Assembly (NCBI GenBank): GCA_947588825.1
Contig: CANPZU010000005.1
Coordinates: forward strand, 18,402-82,401
From: an uncultured Clostridia bacterium
Lineage (GTDB): Bacteria > Bacillota > Clostridia > Oscillospirales > CAG-272
DNA: 64,000 nt
Direction of reading: 5' to 3'
Made by a program: the position numbers and the translations under genes
Notes under the pieces: model-generated
Told to the model about the DNA's origin: nothing
The model's database searches: none
The model's input: the letters and a program-made list of their open reading frames with translations, nothing else
In this document: positions 1 to 11,444 of the stretch, in pieces
Position numbering within the stretch: position 1 is the first letter of the stretch
Layout: every line of letters starts with the position of its first letter

Positions 1-72
1 TATACACCGCGATACCTCCTTCCAAAAAAGAATATAAGAAGGGCAGGAGATTGCTCCCCTGCCCATATAAAA

Positions 73-3000
73 TCAAATGCTGATTTTCAGAATCCTTGCG
101 ATCTGATTGACCATATCGTAGGTAACCTTGGCGTGCTTCTGCACCGTCTCACTACTGGCGCTTCCCTGGATGATGGTATCGCCAATTGTGATCTTAACAG
201 AATCATTCTCGTTGTTGGTAGTCACATTTCCTACACGGCCTTTTATCCTATCCAGAACACCGGAAACGATAGAGCCACCAACAGAATTTGGCAGATCCAA
301 CGCAACCTCAGAAAGGGACTTAATCCTCTCCATCTGCGTTTTCAGATTTGCCACCATCTGTTCACTCAGCACCCATTCCTTGTCCTTCAGAATCGCCAGT
401 TGTTCATTCTCTTTAAGAGAACCGCCGCCAACGATGCCACCGGTATGATACAGGTATTGCTTGTATTTCTTGAACAATTCCTCATTACCAACATACCACA
501 CACCATCCAGCTTGCGTTCTGCATTGATACCGTACTGCTTCAGCATCGCGCCAAGCTCAAGATTTCGATTTTCCAGATAAGGGCGGTTATCGCCGGCACC
601 TTTCCACGCCTGCGCGTTCCGGTACATCTCAGAAATAATCGCATGGATCATCTCCTGATCGGTCGGTTCCGTATAGGTTCCATTCTGCCCAACAGTTTGA
701 CTTTGGCTGCTCTGCCCGCTCTGACCGCCGGAGGTATAAGAGCTGCTCCAACTGGAAGAACTGCTTGTCATAGAGCTGGCCTGGTCACGGTAGGCGTCGC
801 CCTGTTCACGGTAAGCATCACTCTGGGCGCGGTAGGCGTCGATATCCTTCTGGATCTGTGCAAGAGCAGTCAGATAATCACCGTACCGCTGCGCTGCGGC
901 CAATGCATCCTCCCACGCCGCCGTGATCTCCGTACTGGCGACAGTGCCGTACTCATAGTTCCAGTCGAGCAATTCCTGATACAGCGTATCCCAGTGGTCA
1001 CGGATATAGTCAATCGCCATATCATAGAGCTTTTGATAAGAAGAAATGCTCTCTTCGAGAACTTCTATTTCCTTATCCTTCTCCTCGTGATAGGCTTCTT
1101 CCATCTTGTCCAGAGCATCCTCCTGGACTTCGATAGCGTGATCCGCCTGGGTATCCGCCAGATCCTCCTGGAGATCTGCGATTTCCTCCAACAGCTTAGA
1201 CCGTTCCGCCTGTGCCTCACGGCTGTCATCCAGACTCAGAGCATCCGCCTTGGATTGCAGAGCAGCTAGATCCTTGACCTTATCGGAAATGTTCTTTTGG
1301 TAGTCCGCCGCATCCTTATCTGCCCTCAAAGATTTCTTTTTCAGGTCGATAATATCGGAATAGGCGTCCTTCATATCTTCCAGAGCGTCGATCTGGTCCT
1401 CAATGCGCTGTTTGAGCATATCCATGACGTATTTGAGTAAATCGCCCATACCGTCTGCCATATCCTCCAGCGCATCCGCCTGATCGTCCATCTCGTCGGC
1501 CAGCCGGTCCATCTCATCTGCCATATCGCGCATCTGGTCCGCCATCGCTTCCATGGCCTCTTGCGCTTCACCTGCGGTGTGACCGATTCCGGCCACTGCC
1601 GTATTTGCCAAGCCTTGGAGTGCCTGGATATTGTGAAGCGCCGCCTCATACTGCGCATCATTCAACGAGGATTTCAACAGGCTGAGATTAGCATATACTA
1701 ACCCCCATGTCGCATCCGTCGCCTGCTCCGTGGCGAACAGCAGTTGATTCAGATCTTCAATGGAGTCCTCCTGAAGCGCCAACCGAAGCCGCTCGATATA
1801 AGTCAATGCCTGCTCAATGGCAAGCTGCTGCGTCTTGGCAGCAACGACCTCCTCGATTTTCTCCTTGTTGAGAACCAGCATTCCGTTCTCGTCCATCAGA
1901 TACTGCATATACTCAGTGCCTAGAGCGAGGATCTGTTGATAGGTATCAATAGTCAGGAATCCGCCATTTTCAGCATATTCCGTAGCCGCATTGGTCAGCG
2001 TGTCATAAGCACCCTGGATACTGTCAAGCGCGTCGTTCGCCTCATTAACGATCTCTTTCAAATCGCTGACAATGGCGACTTTTGCATCACGGATAGCATC
2101 CTTAATCTCATGCCAAGAATCAGAATTTTCCTGATTTGCGTCATTGAGATCTGTGATAGTGCCAATCAGTTCCTCTGTATCTTTCCGGAGTGCATTGGTA
2201 GCTTCCTGGACAGAATCATATTTGCCCTTGCTCTCCGCCTGAAGCTCATTGAGATGCTCCAGGTTGTCAATCCAGAGTTCGTTCGTATCGCAGTTGTATT
2301 CAACCGCAAATCCAAGCTCACGGAGAGACTGCACACCAGCAGCAATCGTAACGTCACGCTGATCGTTCAGCGTATGAAGCGCGGCCTGCTCTTCCTTGTA
2401 CGCATTGATAAGCTCACGTTGCAGAGCGATTTGCTCTTTATAATTGGAAGATTTGCTGATCTTATCCTCCAAAGAGGCCCGCCGCTCCTGCACTTCTTCG
2501 AGCTGCCTGACAGCTTCCCGATAGGCATCAACATCGGCAATGTATTCTTCAACTTCCTTGGACGCCTTGGACGCACTGGAGCTTCCGGATTTTCCGGAGC
2601 TGCTTCCCCTCGGTACAGATACCTTGATCTCTGGTACCTTGACATCAATAGAGCCTATATCCGCCTGCGCCTGTTTCAGATAGCGGTCAAGGATATCTCC
2701 GTAGTTGTTCGCTTCATACTCGTCCAGAGCACCGCTTTCTTTTCTGGTGATAAGCGATTGCGCCTTTTGAAGTGCCGCCATCTTATCCGCAGTCACACCA
2801 GCCATGGCCGCTTGCTGGGCCAGAGCCGCAATGACATCGGACGTCGCATTCTTGAAGTTGATTGCGGAGATTTGTGCGTTATACTGCTCCTGGCGCAGGA
2901 GCTTAAGGTACTGGATTGTATTATCTGCAGCACCGCTCTCTTCCAGAAGCGCCTCCGCATCCTCCCATACCGCATCCGCCATCCCGTTTGCCGCCAATAC

Positions 3001-6000
3001 AGCTTCAAGACGGGTAGCGTTCAGTCGCGCCATGACAACTTCATGCGCATTCGTGACACCCATCTCTTCTAGCAGAGACTCGATCACACTGGCATTGCTT
3101 TCTGTCAGGTTGTCGAGGATACCAATTGAATTGATATATTCCTCGGCCAATGCGTTCGCCGCATCCTGTACCTCTTCCATACTGGACTTGGCATTGGCCG
3201 TCACTTTGATAAATTGCTCAAAGGAATCCAGGTCGCCAAACGTCTGGTAGAGATCATTCAGTGTACTGGCAGAGGCAGCAGTACCGTCCTCAAAATCACT
3301 GAGTACATCCGTCAAAGACTTGATGTTCTTCTCTACCGCACTGAATTGCTCCAGGAAAGTAGGAGAAAATGCAGATTTACTGGAAATTTCATCGAGAAGC
3401 GCACTGTAAATCGAAAGCAGTTCGTTGTCGGACTCAATCGCACTCGCGTTGGATATAAACTCCTCCGTCAGGTTTGTGATTTCCGTCTCGGTAAAACCGG
3501 CCGCAGCGCCGGCCTCCTGCAGATACTGCTTCATCGACGCAATAGCGCCGTTGGCCCCAACAAAGTGCATGGCCTCGCCGGTTTGAATTGCAGTATCACC
3601 GATATCGGCAAGAAGATTCTTGATGGTAATACCGTCGATCTCTAACCCGCTTGTATCCAGACGGAGCAGATCCTGCGCGGTCCAATCCTCACCTGCACTC
3701 TCAATCAACCCGAAAATATAACGGTCAACCGTATCACGATCCAGCAGCACCGCGCCGTTTTCCGTTTGCAGCATCGGAGAGAACGCGATCTCAATACCGT
3801 CATACTCTGACGATCCGCCAAATACCGTAGAGATCGTTCCTCGCATTTCTTCAACGGATGTATCCCACGATTTCAGAGCGTCTTCATAGAGCTTCAGGTT
3901 TTCCTCCGTCCACTCCAGAACCTGACGGTTATTGGTATCAATGTTTCCGAAAACAGTCTTCGACTGATCGATGTCGAGGCTTTCCACCTCGTTCATCAGA
4001 TCAATATATTCACGGACGCTTGGGAGAGAATTTTCAATCTCCTGATTTCTCTTTTTCAGAGATTCAATTTCTTTCTCGATCTCTCCCTTTTCGCTCTCCA
4101 TCTTGGCATTGGCATTTTCTCTCCAAGCCTCAGTATTGAGCTTGACAACGCCGTTTTCCTCATAGAGATAGGACAGGTAATTTTCTTCCGCATCGGCAAG
4201 TGCTTTGATCGTCTCAGGAGACAATCCACCTGTAGCCATCTCCGCCTCAGCAGTTGCGGCAACGTCATAGGAGTCTTTCAGCTTCGCCAGCACATCCGGT
4301 AGCTCAGACAATTTTGCGGTATATGTCTCAGCGGTATCTTTACCGGCATTTTGAGCGTCCGCCAAAGCGTTTAGATTCTCAACGACGCCATCCATTGACA
4401 AGCCTGCGGTCGTACAGGCTTGCGCCAATGCGGGAAACTGATTCCTAATGGTATCAACGGTAACACCCGTTTCGGCGGCGATCTTCTGAAGCTCTTGTAC
4501 ATCATCCTTATACTCGTCACTTCCGGCAATCTTGTCCCATTGCATCTCATTCCACTTGGCAGGATCTAAATTCTGATAGATCAACTGAATCGCACCGTTG
4601 ATCTCATCCAAAGCCTCCTTTTGATCCTGTGAAAGTTCGTCGTATGGGATTGCTTCCAGATTGGACTTATACGTACTCAGAACTTCTGCCTGTTCCCAGA
4701 TATTATCCGTCGTCTCTTTAATGACAGTCTGGAAATGAGTGTAATCATCGCTGCTCTCATCACACGCATCACGGAGCTTTTCCATCTGCTGGATACCGGC
4801 AAGCAATGCGGAAATATCCGTCTCATCAAAGAAAAGGCTGGCATTGTTCCCGGAGTTGTTTGACCTGTCAATATACTCATCGACCATTGATTGAGAAATC
4901 TCAGAATCAAAGTTCTTTCTATACGCATGGACAGTATCCTCGGCGGCGTCCCTAGCAGCCCTTTGTCTTTCCTTCTCAGCAAGATCAGCCTGAATTTTAA
5001 GACTCTCATTTGCTTCTCTCAGCTTTTGAAGCTCAGATTCCTCTACAAACGTCAGGTGGCCTTTCGATTCTAATTCTTCAATTCGTTCCTTTGTAGTTGC
5101 TAACTCATCATTCAAAGAATCTACCTTAGTTTTAGCTTCTTGAAATTTAGAGACGGAAGCCTCCATCTTTTCTGTAGCTTCCTCTGCTGTCTCTACCAAA
5201 ATATCATACAGCTTAGTAGCACCTGCAATTGCAACAGGAAGCAAACTAATCAGTATCGTCAACCATCCGGTTGGCGTTGACATCATAGCGGCAGCTGCGG
5301 CCTTTGCGGAATCAGCCAGCGTCATATTAGAAGCAGTCAGCGTAGCACTTTCTGCAATCTGCGTTGTTTTGGCAACAATATCCTGAAGCTCCGCCTCCGT
5401 CAACACACCATTCGCAACAGCCGCTTTCAAAAGGGATGCCGTAACAGCATCGGTAGATGCTACATTCAGCTGGTTGGAAATCGTCCCGGCTTCCATGTTC
5501 AGCATCTTTTCCAGTTCCGCAACACTGTATTGCCTTGTCGCCTCAATAGCGGTCATCATGGTCAATATCTGACTCTGTTGCTCATTACTCAGGCCCAAAG
5601 CACTCATAGCGGCTTTTTGCTGTACAACATCAAGTTGACTGAGTGCAGAAGCATATTGGAGGGCACTCGCAGAACTGCCATCAAAACTGGTACCGGAAAG
5701 AGTTTGTATCACAGGAGCAACCGCGCTGTTCATCGACTGCATCGTAGAATAGAAGCGAAGGAATCCGGATGTCACAGATACCAGCACAACAGAGCCGAGT
5801 AATCCGAGTTTTCCGGTAAGCACATCAACGATATTGGAAAGCGCAGTCAGCATCTCAACAACGATTTTCATATCGTCTTGTCTGAACAGATTCTGAGCAA
5901 CACCAACCCACGTTTCCTGCAGTGCGTTAAGCTTGAACTCCAAAGATTCCTCAACCTTTGACATTTCTCTCTCTGCGCTGCCGGCGCTGTTCTCCATCGT

Positions 6001-9000
6001 CTCGATTGCTTTTCTCGCCTGATCGAAGTTCGTCAGAATAGCGGAACCGATCTGCGCCTGCCGCTTACCAAACAGTGTTTCCATCAGAGACGAACGGTTT
6101 TTATCCGTCAGTTCATCCCAGATATCAGCAATATCAGACAGAATATCATAGGTGGAACGATAGGTATCAGGATCTCCGGCTTCAAACAAACTGACACCAC
6201 GATAATTATTGCTTGCAACCTTTGTAAGATCGGCAATTGCACCTGTCAGCTCTGCCACATCTCCGGAAAACTCCTCCGTCTCCTCATCGTAACCACGAAT
6301 ACGCATAGAGAGAGTTTTCAATCCGTTACCGACAGAAGCGGCATCTCTCGTGATTTCGATAGCAGAAGTTGCCAGAGCAACGGTCTCTTCAAAGGTATTG
6401 TTTGCGGCAGCCATGGCGGATGAAGTACGAGTCATCGCCTCTACAATATCGCCATTGGACACAGCAAACTTATTACCGATATCATTCACCTTGGAAATGA
6501 TACCGTCCAAGGAATCCTCTACATCTATGTCATATGCCTTGATGATACTGACCAAACCATCGGTCGCCTGGGTAATATCCATATCAGGAGAAATCGCCTC
6601 GAAGATAGCAGAGTTCTTTGCCAGACTCGCAGCATCCTCCATTGCGTAACCGAGCCTTGCCCATTCAGCAGTTTGGGAAATAACTTCCTCAGTAGTGACT
6701 CCCAATGCCTTGGCGGTATCATTGGCACTGTGGTAGAACGCATCGTATTCTTCCCGTGTCGCCGTTGTTACCTTCTGCAAGTCGATCATCGCGGTATCAA
6801 GGTCTACGATAACAGACCAAGCAGACCTAAATAAATTAAATGCCCTGAAAAGCAATGTGGTAGCAGACACCCACTGAAGCACCTTACCAACATTATTCTT
6901 CAGAACATCGCCAAGAGACTGCATATTCTTTCCGGCAGCCTTTACCTCTGACTTGAACGCACTGAACTGGGAAGTCCACTTATTCAAATCCATCTGGTTG
7001 TTTACCAGTTTAAGGTTTTGCGTCAACTGCTGGAACTGCGCGTTCAATCCAGGATCTGACCGAAACGCACTCCACGTTCTTTCAACCGTTGCCAGATCCG
7101 CTTTCGCCTTTTCAAGATTTTGTGTAAACTTGAAATCGTTCGTATCACTGCGCTGGATACGAAACAACTCAGCCATCTCTTTGTTACATGAGCCGATCAG
7201 CTGCTGCATCCGTTCGTAAGTTTTGATTTTCTCCTGATCGCTCATCTCAGAATTATAGGAAGCCGCTGTCTCACGAAGCTCATTCATATTCTGAGAGAGA
7301 GTTTCTGTTGGATGTACAATCTGCTTATACTTGGTTTCCAAATCGGCAACCGTAGTCTGAACAGTCCGCATATTGTTGTCATACTCGCGGGCTTTGTCGG
7401 CCATCTTCTGCATGGATTTGCCAATCGTTTCTTCCCGATTGAGCCGTGCAGCCTCAGAGACACTGATTTGATCGGTGTATTGTAAAATATCGGAATACTC
7501 TAAAAGCTGCTCCGAAAGCTGTTCTTTCTGAGCAATATAGGTTTCCAATTGAGCATCCAGCGCAGCCTGCTTCGCCTCGTCAGAAGATGTATCTTCAATA
7601 ATGGCAGCCTGTACACCAGTGATTTTCTTTTCCGCCTGAAGCATCTGATTCAGGATATTGTTTGCCGCATTGATCCTTTCCTGCACCAGTGTGATCTCAG
7701 CGCGAAATTCCGAGAGTTGAGTCGTCCATCGGCTGAAGTCTCCTGCGTTCTTCACCGACTCAATTCCATCACGAAGCTGATTCAGCTTTGCAGAAAGATC
7801 GGCGTCTTGTTGAATAAAACTGAACTTTTGTGCAAGACTGTCCAGGATGACATTGGCCCGCTCCATATTGATGATCGTCTTGTCATCCATCAGCGACTTC
7901 CGTTCGGAAGCCTGCATCTGCCCGATCTCATTCTTACAGGCGGCAATCTCCTCTTTGAGCCCGTTATAGGCAGCAATCTTATCCTGTGCGCTGGCGGCCC
8001 GATTGACCGCCTCCATAAGCACCTGAAGCTGCGAAACACGTTCACTCAGCTCCTGCGTCGGACCATTCAGCACTGAAAAACTCTGCTCAACATTCCTGAC
8101 CGCAGCAGACATCTGGCTCATATTGGCAGTAATTGCACGTGCACTGTCCGCAAGCTCTCCTTGCTTCTGATTCAATCTTGCTTCATTCAAAAGGCGGGCT
8201 TCTTCCAGCGTCTTTGCCTGCTGCACGTATTGCACAATATCAGCATAAGGAGCGAGCTGACTTTCCAGAGCGGATCGCTGTTCTGTCAGCAAATATAGCT
8301 CATCCTGCAATCCGGAAAGCCTTCCACTGTCCTTTTGCGGGTCCAGACTGATAATGCTTGACTGTACAGATGTGATCTTACTTTCAAGCGATATCAACTC
8401 TTGGTAAATATGGTTGGCTCCACGCAGGCGTTCCTGAAATACGGATACCTCGTTATTCAGATTATCAAAACTGTTGAGGAATCCTACCAACTGGTCTTTA
8501 TTGCCGACAGCTTGCAGAGATTTTTTCAGTTCGGAGATCTTTGTCTTGAATTGATCTGTCAGAATACCGGCAGACTGTAGGCGTTTTTCTAACGCTTCCA
8601 GATTGGATTGTTGGTCGATTTTAATAGTACCGATATCCTTTGTTCTCAGCTTTGTCGCTACATACTCTGCATTCTGATACTCTTTGACAAGGCGCTTCAA
8701 TCCGTCAATCTGAGAAGAAATATTAGCCCTCTGATCCACTGTCAGCTTACCGCTCTCAGAGGATAAGGCGGTGATAGCGTCGCTGATCTCTTTAACTTTA
8801 TTATTCAGCGTATCCAGATGTGTTTCATCCAGAATCGGTTTTGCGGATGTGCTTCCCGTATAACTCGCATTGAGATCGTCCAGTAAAGATTTCTGCTTTG
8901 TCAAAAACGCATTGCGTGACTCGTTGTCCCGTTTTGCCTCAGCCGCAATCTGCTCCTGAATTTTGCGTTGACGTTCGAGATTGGCGGTGACATTGGTCAA

Positions 9001-9507
9001 CTGCGTATTGATTTCGCCAGTCTCTGTATCATAAGTCTGTAAATAGGTGACGGTGCGCTGCATCTGATCGGTACCCTGGATCGTCAGATTCAGCATCTTC
9101 TCCTCTTGACCGTTCACGGTTTCCCAACGGCCGGAAATTCTGTCGATCTGGATGCCCATCCTATCCAGCTGTTCAGTAATAGCACTGGAAACATCAGGAT
9201 CAACTTTCAAGCTGTTCAATTCCGTCCTGATTTTGTTGACGGAACTCTGATCCAAATTCAGCTGCACATCAATACCTTGGGTCTTAGTTACCCTGGTAAT
9301 CTGCTGTGCGATTTTCTGAGATTGGGCCTGGATATTGGCACCATCCAATACCACACCCACCTTAATTGCGCTTTTTGAATTGATTAGCTTCGCAATATTA
9401 GGAAGTTGCGCAGAAATCCGTTCTGCGGAAGCCTGCTCATCAGCTTCCAGCTCAGTACCTACTACGATTTTGAGATCATCATTATTATCAGCCATTTGCA
9501 TCACCAC
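73..9507 (-). CDS. Phage tail tape measure protein (3144 aa)
   Basis: Very long coiled-coil ORF with a hydrophobic centre and a TMP-like core (WARLGYAMEDAASLAKNSAIFEA); downstream of tail genes. Confidence 0.95.
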   Translation of the reverse strand: MVMQMADNNDDLKIVVGTELEADEQASAERISAQLPNIAKLINSKSAIKVGVVLDGANIQAQSQKIAQQITRVTKTQGIDVQLNLDQSSVNKIRTELNSLKVDPDVSSAITEQLDRMGIQIDRISGRWETVNGQEEKMLNLTIQGTDQMQRTVTYLQTYDTETGEINTQLTNVTANLERQRKIQEQIAAEAKRDNESRNAFLTKQKSLLDDLNASYTGSTSAKPILDETHLDTLNNKVKEISDAITALSSESGKLTVDQRANISSQIDGLKRLVKEYQNAEYVATKLRTKDIGTIKIDQQSNLEALEKRLQSAGILTDQFKTKISELKKSLQAVGNKDQLVGFLNSFDNLNNEVSVFQERLRGANHIYQELISLESKITSVQSSIISLDPQKDSGRLSGLQDELYLLTEQRSALESQLAPYADIVQYVQQAKTLEEARLLNEARLNQKQGELADSARAITANMSQMSAAVRNVEQSFSVLNGPTQELSERVSQLQVLMEAVNRAASAQDKIAAYNGLKEEIAACKNEIGQMQASERKSLMDDKTIINMERANVILDSLAQKFSFIQQDADLSAKLNQLRDGIESVKNAGDFSRWTTQLSEFRAEITLVQERINAANNILNQMLQAEKKITGVQAAIIEDTSSDEAKQAALDAQLETYIAQKEQLSEQLLEYSDILQYTDQISVSEAARLNREETIGKSMQKMADKAREYDNNMRTVQTTVADLETKYKQIVHPTETLSQNMNELRETAASYNSEMSDQEKIKTYERMQQLIGSCNKEMAELFRIQRSDTNDFKFTQNLEKAKADLATVERTWSAFRSDPGLNAQFQQLTQNLKLVNNQMDLNKWTSQFSAFKSEVKAAGKNMQSLGDVLKNNVGKVLQWVSATTLLFRAFNLFRSAWSVIVDLDTAMIDLQKVTTATREEYDAFYHSANDTAKALGVTTEEVISQTAEWARLGYAMEDAASLAKNSAIFEAISPDMDITQATDGLVSIIKAYDIDVEDSLDGIISKVNDIGNKFAVSNGDIVEAMTRTSSAMAAANNTFEETVALATSAIEITRDAASVGNGLKTLSMRIRGYDEETEEFSGDVAELTGAIADLTKVASNNYRGVSLFEAGDPDTYRSTYDILSDIADIWDELTDKNRSSLMETLFGKRQAQIGSAILTNFDQARKAIETMENSAGSAEREMSKVEESLEFKLNALQETWVGVAQNLFRQDDMKIVVEMLTALSNIVDVLTGKLGLLGSVVLVSVTSGFLRFYSTMQSMNSAVAPVIQTLSGTSFDGSSASALQYASALSQLDVVQQKAAMSALGLSNEQQSQILTMMTAIEATRQYSVAELEKMLNMEAGTISNQLNVASTDAVTASLLKAAVANGVLTEAELQDIVAKTTQIAESATLTASNMTLADSAKAAAAAMMSTPTGWLTILISLLPVAIAGATKLYDILVETAEEATEKMEASVSKFQEAKTKVDSLNDELATTKERIEELESKGHLTFVEESELQKLREANESLKIQADLAEKERQRAARDAAEDTVHAYRKNFDSEISQSMVDEYIDRSNNSGNNASLFFDETDISALLAGIQQMEKLRDACDESSDDYTHFQTVIKETTDNIWEQAEVLSTYKSNLEAIPYDELSQDQKEALDEINGAIQLIYQNLDPAKWNEMQWDKIAGSDEYKDDVQELQKIAAETGVTVDTIRNQFPALAQACTTAGLSMDGVVENLNALADAQNAGKDTAETYTAKLSELPDVLAKLKDSYDVAATAEAEMATGGLSPETIKALADAEENYLSYLYEENGVVKLNTEAWRENANAKMESEKGEIEKEIESLKKRNQEIENSLPSVREYIDLMNEVESLDIDQSKTVFGNIDTNNRQVLEWTEENLKLYEDALKSWDTSVEEMRGTISTVFGGSSEYDGIEIAFSPMLQTENGAVLLDRDTVDRYIFGLIESAGEDWTAQDLLRLDTSGLEIDGITIKNLLADIGDTAIQTGEAMHFVGANGAIASMKQYLQEAGAAAGFTETEITNLTEEFISNASAIESDNELLSIYSALLDEISSKSAFSPTFLEQFSAVEKNIKSLTDVLSDFEDGTAASASTLNDLYQTFGDLDSFEQFIKVTANAKSSMEEVQDAANALAEEYINSIGILDNLTESNASVIESLLEEMGVTNAHEVVMARLNATRLEAVLAANGMADAVWEDAEALLEESGAADNTIQYLKLLRQEQYNAQISAINFKNATSDVIAALAQQAAMAGVTADKMAALQKAQSLITRKESGALDEYEANNYGDILDRYLKQAQADIGSIDVKVPEIKVSVPRGSSSGKSGSSSASKASKEVEEYIADVDAYREAVRQLEEVQERRASLEDKISKSSNYKEQIALQRELINAYKEEQAALHTLNDQRDVTIAAGVQSLRELGFAVEYNCDTNELWIDNLEHLNELQAESKGKYDSVQEATNALRKDTEELIGTITDLNDANQENSDSWHEIKDAIRDAKVAIVSDLKEIVNEANDALDSIQGAYDTLTNAATEYAENGGFLTIDTYQQILALGTEYMQYLMDENGMLVLNKEKIEEVVAAKTQQLAIEQALTYIERLRLALQEDSIEDLNQLLFATEQATDATWGLVYANLSLLKSSLNDAQYEAALHNIQALQGLANTAVAGIGHTAGEAQEAMEAMADQMRDMADEMDRLADEMDDQADALEDMADGMGDLLKYVMDMLKQRIEDQIDALEDMKDAYSDIIDLKKKSLRADKDAADYQKNISDKVKDLAALQSKADALSLDDSREAQAERSKLLEEIADLQEDLADTQADHAIEVQEDALDKMEEAYHEEKDKEIEVLEESISSYQKLYDMAIDYIRDHWDTLYQELLDWNYEYGTVASTEITAAWEDALAAAQRYGDYLTALAQIQKDIDAYRAQSDAYREQGDAYRDQASSMTSSSSSWSSSYTSGGQSGQSSQSQTVGQNGTYTEPTDQEMIHAIISEMYRNAQAWKGAGDNRPYLENRNLELGAMLKQYGINAERKLDGVWYVGNEELFKKYKQYLYHTGGIVGGGSLKENEQLAILKDKEWVLSEQMVANLKTQMERIKSLSEVALDLPNSVGGSIVSGVLDRIKGRVGNVTTNNENDSVKITIGDTIIQGSASSETVQKHAKVTYDMVNQIARILKISI

Positions 9508-9511
9508 CTAC

Positions 9512-10063
9512 TTATTTTTCTATGCGCAATCCCTGCCTTTTCAACGCATTGCCCAATCTACGGTCAAGCGTACCTTTATTTTTCAAAATCGTTCTTGTTT
9601 CTTCGATAAACGGCCTTGCTTTATAATACGCATACTTCTTTTTAGGAAAGTCATAACCAAATCTTCCGGAATATTTCACATATCGACTGTGACCGTAATT
9701 GATAAGTTCCGGCAGAGACTTATTGACAGTAGCAGATCCGTGAACATCGCGGTCACTCCAATATGGATTTGGCGGCGTTTCATTGATGACAACCAACCTT
9801 CCATTTTGTACGGTGCCATTCTCAATCTGGATATTCCTTACATCCATCATTCCGCCATTGTCATATCGGCGATCATAGATGTTGGGAGTGTATGCCTCAT
9901 ATACCGTATTCTTGATCGCAATACGCTCTGCCGCTTGCACCGCAGCAAAAATCTCTGTCTGAAGCGCAATATCTATCTTTTTCTGAAGCGCAGGCTTCAC
10001 ATGATTCAGTGCTTCTTTTATCGTCATATGACCACTCACCATTTCCATTCCGTATTGATACAA
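9512..10063 (-). CDS. Hypothetical protein, tail-module neighbour of tape measure
   Basis: Intact ORF directly upstream of tape measure, same strand. Confidence 0.7.
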   Translation of the reverse strand: MYQYGMEMVSGHMTIKEALNHVKPALQKKIDIALQTEIFAAVQAAERIAIKNTVYEAYTPNIYDRRYDNGGMMDVRNIQIENGTVQNGRLVVINETPPNPYWSDRDVHGSATVNKSLPELINYGHSRYVKYSGRFGYDFPKKKYAYYKARPFIEETRTILKNKGTLDRRLGNALKRQGLRIEK

Positions 10064-10070
10064 TAAACGA

Positions 10071-10694
10071 CTATCCAGCGTTTTCCTTCATTCTTTCCTG
10101 AATCAAACCGTTCAAAATATTACTGCTATCCAAATTTTTGGTACTCTCCGCAAGAGTACCGGCATACTCCATTAAACTCTTAATATCTACATGATCCACT
10201 TTTTCCGTAATCGCGGTAAGCAAATCACGAAGACCGTTATCAGTGCGGCGGTCAGCAAGCAGAACATTCCTCTTCCAATCGATAGCCTGACCACACAGCT
10301 GTACCATCTCATGAAGCATAGCTTGATAACCCGCATCCTGCACACTATCCAGATCCATTGCAAGATAGAGCTCATTCATCCCATTAAGATCCATAGCAGG
10401 AACGCCGTCTTCATCTGTTTCTCCCTTCAAAGTAAGAGCAGGAAGATTGGTACACATCTGCATAATGGTAGCCCGCAGCATTGGGGAAACATATTCCGGG
10501 CGGAAATTTCCCAGCTTATCAAAGCAACCGGTTATTACTCTGTGGACAAATGTACTCTTTTCGTCAATACTCAATACTGTATGAAAAACCACATCAAAAC
10601 TGCTCTCTCCAACCTGGAACGTCATAGAGAATACGCCGTCTCTTTTATGGTCCTTTAAATATGATTTTACTGTATTCACAGCAATTTTCTTCAT
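10071..10694 (-). CDS. Hypothetical protein in tail module
   Basis: Intact co-directional ORF, tightly packed. Confidence 0.7.
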   Translation of the reverse strand: MKKIAVNTVKSYLKDHKRDGVFSMTFQVGESSFDVVFHTVLSIDEKSTFVHRVITGCFDKLGNFRPEYVSPMLRATIMQMCTNLPALTLKGETDEDGVPAMDLNGMNELYLAMDLDSVQDAGYQAMLHEMVQLCGQAIDWKRNVLLADRRTDNGLRDLLTAITEKVDHVDIKSLMEYAGTLAESTKNLDSSNILNGLIQERMKENAG

Positions 10695-10697
10695 TAC

Positions 10698-11438
10698 TTA
10701 ACCCTCCATAAGATTCATAGCCGCACGGAATGACAGCGCATCTGCGTGCTGGCTGACCCATCCCCGATGATTCTGCGTCAAGCGGCAGACAGCGGTTCTG
10801 GAATCTCCTGAAAACCAATTCAAGTATGGTACAAATCCGGAACGCTCCGAATGATCGAACAAATCGTTTTGTCCTTCATGCCCGATCACAATAACTTTAC
10901 AGCTATCATGAAGTCTGGTTAAAACCTTCTTCAATTCATCAAAGTAAAAGTTCTGCGCCTCATCAATAATGACAGCCCTCTTCTCAAAATTTGTACCGCG
11001 CAAAAAAGTATGGGTAGCGCATTGGATATAAGCGGTTTGATACTTCTCATTCATCGACCCGTCATAAAGAGCGGTATTGCGATTGACACCTATTTTATCC
11101 AACGCTTCATAAAATGGCTCAAAATACGGCTCGGACTTCTCTTCAATCGTCCCTTTCAGGTATCCTTGTTTTTGTTCCTGCGTAGGTGAAGCGATATACA
11201 CGATACCATCACACCTACCGTACTGATAGAGAAGATTAGCTGTTGCCGTAGCAATCAGGGTTTTCCCTGTTCCGGCTTTTGCATTACAGAATACGATCAG
11301 CTTCTCTTTATCCCAGATAGCATCTCGAAACTGTTTCTGCTCCTCATCAAGCACCAATCCAAAAAAAGGATGCTCAGATAAATCAAGAGGGACCTGATAA
11401 GATCCATTACCGGTATTTCTCTTTGCCATATACTTCAC
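10698..11438 (-). CDS. PhoH-like ATPase
   Basis: Walker A NAKAGTGKT, Walker B VIIDEAQN; PhoH-like layout. Confidence 0.85.
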   Translation of the reverse strand: MKYMAKRNTGNGSYQVPLDLSEHPFFGLVLDEEQKQFRDAIWDKEKLIVFCNAKAGTGKTLIATATANLLYQYGRCDGIVYIASPTQEQKQGYLKGTIEEKSEPYFEPFYEALDKIGVNRNTALYDGSMNEKYQTAYIQCATHTFLRGTNFEKRAVIIDEAQNFYFDELKKVLTRLHDSCKVIVIGHEGQNDLFDHSERSGFVPYLNWFSGDSRTAVCRLTQNHRGWVSQHADALSFRAAMNLMEG

Positions 11439-11444
11439 TCCTCA

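Noticed and set aside
128-9378. Many plus-strand ORFs antisense to the tape measure gene (e.g. 133..1269, 1936..3072)
   Set aside because: Antisense to a clearly coding gene, no RBS, low-complexity or non-protein-like composition
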